A model generated the notes under the pieces. It had not been told where the DNA came from, ran no database searches, and saw only the letters and a program-made list of their open reading frames with translations. A stretch of 64,000 nt of DNA, from the NCBI RefSeq assembly GCF_029873635.1, contig NC_080424.1, positions 923,501 through 987,500 on the forward strand, written 5' to 3'. The position numbers and the translations under genes were made by a program. This DNA is from Malania oleifera. Lineage: Eukaryota > Streptophyta > Magnoliopsida > Santalales > Ximeniaceae. Shown piece after piece: positions 56,345-64,000 of this stretch (positions are counted from its first letter, which is position 1; every line of letters begins with the position of its first letter).

Positions 56345-57005
56345 AGTCTTTTAGTGCAGTGGAGGAAATACAAATACATGCATGGTGACTAGGATGGATA
56401 TCTTGCATCCTAAGGTTTGCTATTCGCCTAGTCAATCCTTTAAGGCCCAAATAACTTGATTCTCTTTCATGACCTATTTGTATCAATGGAATAGTTCGAT
56501 CCAGAACTTGAGATAAATGGGTATGAATCGAAAAAAAAGATTCATAAGTAGTTATTAATGGAGTTAAAATCACTAAAAAATTTGAGGAGTCAGTATTAAT
56601 TTATATTTAATTACTCTACATGTAGTTTCTTGAACCACATTTTCTAATCGAATAAAGGTCAATCCAAATTGATCCTATAAGAGATTCACTACAGAACGAA
56701 TACATTTATTTTTCAACTGATTCATATCATCATGTGTACCCCATTCCCAATTCTACTCCAATTAAATGATCCACAACTACCAGCATGTCTGGTGGTAATA
56801 AAGATGTATTATTATGAGATATATCAAGGTTTAGTTTCAAATTCATATTTCGTTGATCAAGCCTTCTTAATTCACAATTTTACATTCAATAATATTAAAG
56901 AGAGACTCATTTTCAATAAGGGTATGATTAAGAAAACAGGCATACAGACACATGGAAGGGAAGATCTTCTGTATAATTTCTCCCAAAGTTCTCTTATCAA
57001 ACCCT
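56345..57005 (-). pseudogene. rpoB: Plastid rpoB fragment in the nuclear genome (NUPT)
   Basis: The minus-strand translation matches the plastid RNA polymerase beta subunit in order: LGEIIQKIF (about 56985), then [19 protein letters not shown] and [17 protein letters not shown] (about 56850-56750), then DDMNQLKNKCIRSVVNLL and DQFGLTFIRLENVVQET (about 56730-56620). The 76-codon frame at 56573-56343 gives [47 protein letters not shown] and IHPSHH. Many amino-acid changes, stops and small gaps mark an old insertion. Only a middle portion of rpoB is present. This is non-functional plastid DNA in an otherwise nuclear, transposon-rich setting. Confidence 0.85.
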
Positions 57006-57405
57006 CTAATCTAATAAAAATACATTAAATAATGAAAATACGTGAACCTTACCATGTGAAACTTACTGTTTAATGCATTTTTATTAGATGAGAGGGTCCA
57101 ATAGGAGGAGGACTACATTTGTCATTTCAAATAACTTAATTTACAAATGACTTAATTTTTTTTTCAGTTGAAAATGCTATTATGAAACCCTTAAATTCTT
57201 AGCTTCTTGTTCATGTTATAAAAATCTTTTAACATAATAAAGCATTACACCAAGACATACTCAGAAAAATTTATGTATTTTTTTCTGAAATTTTTTTGAT
57301 AATTAGGGTATGAAAGGGTTTGTAACTTTAGAAAGTAGTTAAAGAAAAATGAAATGTCATCACCCAAGCTTTTTAAAGTTTTTTCTCAATTTTTATATTT
57401 TGTAA

Positions 57406-58768
57406 ATATATTAAATAATACATTTTTTGGGAAAATAATTCTCGGAATGATTCTGACGTAATCTTGCTACTTGATCCAACAAGAATTAAACAAATCTCGC
57501 CAGACTAAGTAGCGAGATTTGTCATGTGTCACGCCCAATATAAACATAGACAAATCTCACTATTTAGTCTAACGAGATTTGCCTTGATATGTGTCTAGTT
57601 CAGATTGAGTTGTCATTTAAATCTCGCTATACCAAGTAGCGAGATTTGCTTTGCATGTAAATTTTTTTGTGTTCTCCTTATTTATTTATGTATTATAATA
57701 ATGATTTATTAAATATTTGGAGGGAAGAATCATTTATAAATTTAAATTTTTCACATAGAATAAATTATAATTTTTAATTTAGTTAAAAATATTATTTTTA
57801 TCATAAATTAATATAACAGTCATACGTTACAATTATACACTAATAACAAGATTATATTTAATTAAATAGAGAAATCTTCTATTATTTTATTGAGTAAAAA
57901 ATAATCAAATATTAATTAATAATAATAATAATTATTGAAATTGTTAATTAATAATCTTAATAATTGGATGAGGTATGAAAAATTAATCGACGGAGAAATT
58001 AAGGTTCACAAGTTTTTCGTAAAAGTGGAACAAGCTAGGGCTGAGATAATCCTTAGGCTTTGCCTATTTCCTAGTTTTCTTATCTTAGTTTACCCTCAAA
58101 ATTTTCATTCCTCTCTTAATTTTGCTATATCTTAGTGGACACAATCTCTCAATTTGTGTGTGTGTGTGTGTGTGTTTTTTTTTGTTTTTTTCTTATTTGC
58201 GATTTTATCAAACTTTCCTTATTGATAAATCCATCAACCTTCTCCTAAATAACAAAATTTATTAATATTTTTTTTAAAAATTTTTCTCGATTTTGTCAAA
58301 CCTTCCCTTATTAATAAATCTATCAACATTCCCCTAAATAACAAAATTTATTAATATTTTATTTTAAAATTTATAATTAATTTTCAATTTTGTCAAATTT
58401 TTCCTTATTGATAAATCCATAAACCTTCCCTAAATAACAAAATTTATTAACATCTTCTTTTAAAATTTATAATTAATTCTCCATTTTGTTAAACTTTCCC
58501 TTATTAATAAATCCATCAACCTTCCATATGCATAGCAAATCTTGCTAGGAGTGAAATCCACCAAGTAGCGAGATTTAAATGACAGTCCAATCTAATCTAA
58601 ACGCGTGTCAAGACAAATCTCACTAGATAAAGTAGTGAAATTTGCCTATGTTTATTTTGGATGTGACATGTGATAAATCTCACTACATGATTTAACGAAT
58701 AGTGAGATTACGTTAGAATTATTTTGAAAATTATTTTCCTCAAAAAGTATTATTTAATATATATTAAA
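57406..58768. mobile_element. Foldback/MULE-like element with long terminal inverted repeats
   Basis: About 57406-57660 and 58530-58768 are inverted copies, roughly 230-250 bp, starting tattaaataatac and continuing through aaaataatt, gacgtaatct, atttaaatctcgcta and gcgagatttgc. Each arm also contains three smaller palindromes with the paired motif aaatctcgct / agcgagattt. The interior includes a tandem array (58200-58520) and no coding region. Structure suggests a non-autonomous Mutator-like or foldback element; no target duplication could be fixed. Confidence 0.68.
58196..58522. repeat. Tandem repeat inside the foldback element
   Basis: Four units of about 80-90 bp with the core ttattgataaatccatcaac followed by cttccc..aaataacaaaatttatta. 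(GT)n lies just upstream at about 58157-58175. Confidence 0.75.
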
Positions 58769-58789
58769 AAAAAAAAAAAGATAAAAGGG

Positions 58790-59700
58790 GGAAAAACTCA
58801 AGCTTCTTGTGTCCCTACGAGTGAGAAGGGGAAGGGATGCGCATTGCGCACCCGTGGGGCGGGCGTGCGGAGTGAGACTTGGGTCCTCTCTGAGGAGAAT
58901 GCTTTCAACTGAATGGAGGAAACGCGCCACGCCAACTCCGCTTCCGACAAAACACTCCCCTGTTCTCCTCTGCCCCTTTTCATTCCTCAACCCCACACTC
59001 AAAATTACCCAAGAAAAATAATTTTTATTTTTATTTTTTTATTTTTGTTCATCTTCAAACTTCTACATTCAGTCAATCCTTCATTCCCTCCTCTTCTTTC
59101 TCCTTCTTCTAACCCTAATCTGAATTTTCAGTGTACGCTGGTTGCTCCAGAGGACAGCCAAGCTCCCCCCACAGGTACTGTACTCTTCTTTCCCCTAATC
59201 ATACAAACTATTCCGTCATCTTCTTAATTCTCCGGTTTTTTTTTTTTTTCCTTTCAGGGGTTTTTCCTTCTGGGTTTTCTTATTCTTCTGATTCTAGTTG
59301 TTCCCAGAATTTCTTAGGGAGAAACAAGGAATTTTACCGTCTAACTCTTTTAGTGTTTTTTTTCTTTTTTGGGGGTTTTCTCTGCGGATTTTTATTTGAG
59401 TGGCTCTAAATATTTTGTCTGTTGTGCTCGAAGTTTTAAAACTGTAAATAATTGTCTTCACTTGGTATCATTTGAATTCAGTCAGCTTAAGCGAGTTGGA
59501 TCAATTGGATTGGTTCTGACGTACATTTTTTGTTTTGGTGTTTCATTAATGGAAGGTATTTGGTTTAAGCTGTTTGTTGGTTTTACATGGCACTCGCAGC
59601 ATCAAATTGTGCGCCCAGAGGACCTAAATCAGGTTATCCCCTCTCACTTCCTTTTCCCTTCCACTGGCAAGATGAATATAATTCTAATAATCTTTGTATT
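58790..59700 (+). other. Possible 5' leader of an unidentified host gene
   Basis: Base composition changes abruptly from AT-rich to mixed and pyrimidine-rich. A CT-rich stretch (cctcctcttctttctccttc, 59088 on), typical of plant 5' UTRs, is followed by an exon-like block ending cccccacag|gtactg (about 59176), a poly-pyrimidine acceptor ttcctttcag (about 59258) and a short block ending aaatcag|gttatc near 59632. No protein was recognised in any frame, and no exon was recognised to the right. It could be a gene whose coding exons I missed, a pseudogene or chance. Confidence 0.28.
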
Positions 59701-60485
59701 GAAGCATGGATGCTTTAACTCTAATTCCTGAATGCTTAGAAATTGTTTGTTAAAACCTTTCTTGTTTTTTTTTAAAAAAAAAAAAAATCTTTAACATGAC
59801 AACCTTTTGACTGGACATTTTCTTTTCTTGTAATTTGCTTGCTTGAGTCATTTGCTGTTGTGATGCCAGAGGGCAATGAGAAAGGAAGGAACAGAGGGAT
59901 AGAAGAAAGTGAAATAGAAAGCAAAGATGAATAGAATAGGAAGATGAAAGAAGAGAGGGAGAAATTGCTCTAGGTGTTAGGAAGAGAGAAGAGGAAGGCA
60001 GGAAGTTTTGATTTCAAATTGATAACTCATCTTGACATACAATTACCAAATTTATATAAACCCTAAACGTGAACACATAATTACCAATTAATCCCTTAAT
60101 AACGGAAAATTACACAGTGAATAAAATCTAATATAGACACCCTAGTACATCTCATATATGTATGCAGCGGTGCTCTGTCATATTTACCTAGATGAAAAGA
60201 ACTAACTGTGAAGAGTGTGACTACAAAGACGGCTCTAACAGTTCGAAAACACTCTTATGAGCATTATTTTCATTGAGTTATGTAGCATCCAAAGCAAGGT
60301 GGAATTTCCACTCAACCAAGTTTATAATATATATCACTCCTGTAAAGTTTATGTCTAATGAGCATCCATTGGTAAACGGAACATGGTCAATGGGTTATTG
60401 GGTTTGTGGTTGGAGATCAATTAAAAGGACTCTTACCCATGGACTTTGTTCATTTAGTTGTTATAAGCAAAGTCAACATTAGGTA
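59701..60485. other. Intergenic DNA, no gene seen
   Basis: Mixed AT-rich sequence with a purine-rich stretch at about 59870-60000. Open frames are short and unrecognised. Confidence 0.4.
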
Positions 60486-61760
60486 GTACCATAGTTGTCA
60501 AGTCGAGATTCTAATTGTGAATGAAAATCCCAAATTTTCATGAATCGAGAATTGAAGATCGAATTGAATCGTAATATTTGGTACAAAATTTGAAAAGTCA
60601 ATTCCAATTGACTTGCACATACGTAGAAGTAAAATAGTAAAATACATTGAATTTCAACAAATTTGGATCATCCATATTGATAGTTGGAATAGCACTTCAC
60701 TTTGAAGTAAGCTTTCTAAATCGTACCATGATCTTTTTCACTCATACATATATTGATATAAAAGGAAAATTAGCCATATAAACAAGATATATTATGATCT
60801 AACTATTCCACCTCTATCAAGTATCAAGTTAAGCTAGTTTTTGTGAAGCTATATCCTGTGTTATGTAACTCAAAACTAAAGCACTAAGTCTTAGAGTTCA
60901 AGTTTCACTAAAAGTTAGATAAGGTCCCATGAAAAATTTAAAAAATTGAACTTCATGTTTATGGTGTAAGTTTACATGTTTACAATAAAAAGTTCATGTG
61001 TATTCTTTCTCAAAAGAAAATAAATAAATAAGGAGAGGAATCAAGAAAAACTTAATGAAAATTGAATTTTATGGTTTTTAAGGGAATGAATCAATAGAAA
61101 ACAGAAAAAATTTTAACTTCATGGATTTTAATAAAAGAATAGTCATTTTTAATGCATGGGCTTGCTCTAATAACTGAAACAAGAAGAGAAAGTAAATTAA
61201 AAAAAAAAAAAAAACATAAACCAAACTTACTAAAATATAAAAACTAATGAAAATCAAATCTTTAAATCTAGAGGAGTGGAGAGGGCAATGTGCCAACCAA
61301 AAGCTCACCCACTTAGTTGACTCTCGTTTTCTTCTCAAGACTGGTTTCCTTCTCTAACTCTAGTTTCTTCTAATCCAATGCCAAAAAAGAAAGGAGCAGA
61401 ATGAGAGGTCCAGCAGACTTCTTTCTTCTCTCTTGGAGGACAAAATTGATGCACATGGCAAATAGAAGGCCACCATGAAAAAAAAAAAAGGTTCAAAACT
61501 CTTTAACTTGGGTTTTAGAGGAGTTGCATCCAAATCTTTTGATCCATATGATTCGATTCAATTCACCAATTCATCTCAATTCACTGCCTTCTATGATTTT
61601 CCCATGCGATTTGAACCAATTTATGCCTTTCTTGATACGAATCGTATGATTTGAATCAAGAACTATACGATTCTAAAAACTAAGGGTAGTATTAAGTCCC
61701 AATTGTCTTTTTTTCTTGTGCTCCGCAGCCAAGAACATATTCCGAACTATGATTAACAAC
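60486..61760. repeat. Possible foldback element with GAATCG-type arms
   Basis: The left part (about 60495-60600) has gtcaagtcgagattc and atcgaattgaatcgtaat. The right part (about 61545-61755) has gattcgattcaattcacc and acgattc...ttaacaaccttgatt, which read as rough inverted counterparts. Arms are imperfect and target duplications were not found. The interior is AT-rich and non-coding. Confidence 0.28.
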
Positions 61761-62360
61761 CTTGATTAGCAAGCCATGCAATTTATCAACCTTCTGAAAA
61801 AACCACTTACATGTGATGTATTGAAGGTCCTAATACATGGAGTGAAATGAGATATTTTGGAGAACTGCTTAACTACAAATCTACATCAAAGATGGAATCA
61901 TGTCTTCAAGCTGTTTTACAATGTCTTAAGAACAAAATCCATACTTATGCCACTTTGAGGCTTGTGTGGAAAGGAAAAGGTATAAAGACCAATATTTTGA
62001 TTCCTTGATTTTGATAGTTGACTAGTATTGGAAGACTATCCTAGCTACATCCCTCTTCAAAGAAGGCCAATAGAATCTATTGGCATGATAATTTTTAAAA
62101 TGGAAAATCTCTAAATGAAGTGTGATGGAGGCATAACATAGTTCCCTTGATTCGAAAACCCTTACGTGGCATTTGGTTTGTGATATCTTTTAGCTTTCTA
62201 GGGAATCTAATGTATGTCGACGTTTGTTTTGGGGTGGGAATTTGACATGGCAATAATCTCATATTCCCTAGGAATGAAGGATTCTCACAAAACATGGATT
62301 CCCCATGGTCCATCATGTATAAGAAATCCCATTCCCATTGCTTCTCTTGCCCAAACAAGT
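61761..62360. other. Intergenic DNA next to copia fragments
   Basis: No gene recognised. The stretch 62165-62345 begins tggcatttggtttg and ends cttgcccaaacaa, which is suggestive of a small hAT- or Harbinger-type MITE inserted near the copia protease, but the arms are weak. Confidence 0.3.
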
Positions 62361-63062
62361 AATCACACAATATGCCTGTCATCCAGTACTTCTCGCCCTA
62401 GTTGTTGGGTCATAGACTCCGTTGCCATTGATCATAGCACAGGTATACCTAGCTTTTTCTCTACTCTTCAATATTTTGCAAATTTGCCTTGTGTTACTCT
62501 TGCTGATGGATCCACTATTGTAGTCAAGGGAGTTGGGGCTGTAAATCCTACTTCTTCTATTTCTCTTCCTTCGATTTTATAAAAACAAAGGGCAGCTTGG
62601 TGCATAAAGCTCTTGCGTATGCAAGATTCAGGGAAGGGACGGACCACAATGGGTCTATAGTATGCAACCTTCCCTTACCTTGCATTTTTGCAAGTGGTTG
62701 TTTCCACGCTTCAAACCCGTGAGGAGGTCACACGGTGACAACCTTAATGTTGCGCCTAAGCTCCCCATTGATTTTATATATTCCCAAATTTTCTTTCAAT
62801 CACTAAATCCATGAATTGTTTAGTAACATTCCTCCATGATTCTGTGGTTATTTAGGATTTGAAGACGAGGAAGTCGATTGGCGGAGGGTGTGAAGTTGGT
62901 GGCCTCTATCACTTTGAGCCGCTATCTCATTCTATCGCCTGCACTACTGCTGCCACACCTTTCCAAATTCATTGTTGCTTGGGTCATCCTTCATTGGAAA
63001 AGTTAAAATGTCTTGTTCCTAGTTTGAGTTTTGTGTCTAGTCTCGATTGTGAGTCTTGTTAG
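62361..63062 (+). mobile_element. Broken copia fragment (plus strand), protease to GAG-pre-integrase
   Basis: Reads CWVIDSVAIDHSTG (protease), VTLADGSTIVVKGVGAVN, then after a SINE, CEVGGLYHFEP, FQIHCCLGHPSLEKLKC and LVPSLSFVSSLDCESC (GAG-pre-integrase with its HxxxxH..CxxC character). It is a copia family different from the Tork-like elements elsewhere in the window. Broken and partial. Confidence 0.78.
62573..62778 (-). mobile_element. tRNA-derived SINE (minus strand) inside a copia fragment
   Basis: Target duplication gattttata at 62573-62581 and 62770-62778. On the minus strand the body (62769-62582) starts GGGGAGCTTAGGCGCAACAT, has a B-box-like GGGTTTGAAGCG (about 62707-62718), and continues with a part (ggtaagggaaggttgcatac; ggtccgtcccttccctgaat) that I recognise as a widespread angiosperm SINE. 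It ends in ggcagctg...-like sequence and an A/T tail on the appropriate side. Confidence 0.85.
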
Positions 63063-64000
63063 TTGGGAAAGATGTAGGAGGATTGGACAAAGATAATAGA
63101 TTAGGTTCTAGAAGGCAAGGCAGAGGAAGGGGCTCATCAAGGTCAACAAAACTCAAGGAATCAGAGTAGTATGGTGTAGGCTAATAATAGATGACATCAG
63201 TAGAGACAAAGAATCGATGTAAAGTAGGGCTACAACATCAATATCCATTTTGAGTATAGGAAAGCCTAGAAAAATATATTTGATAGCATGCAGATCGAAT
63301 ATATATGTTCCTAGAATTAATTGATAGACAAAGGACACACAACCAAATATATGAGGAGGAAGGGAGAACAAAGGAGCCTTAGGTAAGATAATTGAATATG
63401 GGATTTTACCATCAAAGATAGAGGATGACATTTTATTGATGAGGGAGCAAGCTGTGAGCACAACGTCACTCCAAAAACTTTTGAGGACATTCATTTGATA
63501 TGATAGGGTATGAGTGACTTCAATAATATGTTTGTTTTTACGCTTTGCAGCTCCATTTTGTTGTGGAGTGTGGGCACAAGAGAACTGATGGATCATGCTA
63601 GAATTAGTCACATAGGTAGTGAATTGGGTACTGAAGTAATCCTTTGCATCATCACTATGAAGCATTCTAACTGACCTATTAAATTTAGTCTTTATTTGAT
63701 AATAGAAAGCACAAAAGATATTAAACAACTCAAAATGATCTTTCATTAAATACGATCTAGTCATCCTGGAGTAGTCATCAACAAATGTAACAAAGTACTA
63801 AAATCCTAACTTCGACATGACATGACTAGGACCCCAGACATTGGAATGGACTAACATGAAAGGACTAAGCACCCGTTTGTTGACCTAGGAAGAAAAGTGA
63901 ACACGATGATGTTTTCCTAATTGACAAGACTCACACTCAAGATTAGATACAGAATTCAACGAAGGAACTGGCTGTTTCAACTTGTTCAAGGATGGATGAC
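63063..64000 (-). mobile_element. Broken copia fragment (minus strand), runs off the window
   Basis: On minus from the window edge: HPSLNKLKQPVPSLNSVSN, CESCQLGKHHRVHF, then integrase (FVTFVDDYSRMTRSYLM; RMLHSDDAKDYFSTQF; HTPQQNGAAKRKNKHIIE) and the C-terminal IFGCVSFVY segment to 63153. It is the same copia family as the fragment at 62361-63062 but in opposite orientation. Broken; it continues past 64000. Confidence 0.82.

Noticed and set aside
58724-59227. Overlapping frames on both strands at the start of the possible gene leader
   Set aside because: None gives a recognisable protein, and they conflict with each other; only a possible untranslated leader is kept at low confidence.
1-64000. 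A defence-like or biosynthetic gene cluster
   Set aside because: No neighbouring enzyme, NLR, kinase or transporter genes were found; the window is dominated by mobile DNA.

Overview
This is a nuclear window from a flowering plant. The evidence is AT-rich intergenic DNA, GT-AG introns, plant LINEs whose ORF1 has a DUF4283-type domain, a CACTA element, a Cassandra TRIM with 5S-like LTRs, tRNA-derived SINEs, a plant-mobile-domain remnant and a plastid rpoB insertion. No species can be named from the sequence alone. One host gene is clearly supported, and about three quarters of the window is nested transposable elements. All coordinates were read by eye.

Layout. 128-4515 (+): last three coding exons of an RRM-type RNA-binding protein gene (ARP1/RBM24-like C-terminal region); the RRM itself would lie left of the window. 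6.8-7.2 kb: CCA-rich minisatellite. 7.25-8.39 kb and 14.59-14.93 kb: one decayed DUF4283-like retroelement protein, split by a 6.19-kb CACTA transposon (8394-14584, CCT target-site duplication). The CACTA carries no transposase that I can see. It holds minus-strand pieces of two host genes, one exon of an ALWAYS EARLY/LIN9-type protein and two exons of a reticulon, plus a SINE. 14.95-17 kb: hairpin-rich MULE-like end and a plant-mobile-domain remnant.

17.3-35.1 kb is a deep nest: pieces of gypsy LTRs; a minus-strand copia LTR and gag start, with a 658-bp TRIM in the LTR; a copia RNase H segment present twice around a partial chromovirus-type gypsy element with a 2.7-kb LTR; a copia 3' LTR split by a minus-strand L1-type LINE (24511-34798); and, inside the LINE, a young copia that looks whole (28162-33823, TSD GAATT, single 1348-codon ORF). 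35.1-38.1 kb: AT-rich DNA with no recognised gene.

38118-45162: a broken minus-strand copia with a gypsy solo LTR inside it. 46181-46374: SINE. 46777-55557: a broken plus-strand copia containing a gypsy solo LTR (49900-53479), which in turn contains a head-to-head Cassandra dimer (51649-53101). 56.3-57.0 kb: plastid rpoB fragment. 57.4-58.8 kb: foldback element with about 230-bp terminal inverted repeats. 58.8-59.7 kb: a possible 5' leader of an unidentified host gene. 62.2-64.0 kb: two broken copia fragments in opposite orientations, one carrying a SINE.

The observations I rate highest are the CACTA element that captured fragments of two genes, the inverted Cassandra dimer with one outer TSD, and GTCGAC-centred palindrome cassettes present in the LTRs of both copia and gypsy elements. 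I did not find a previously undescribed enzymatic or defence system. What is unusual here is the structure of the mobile DNA.
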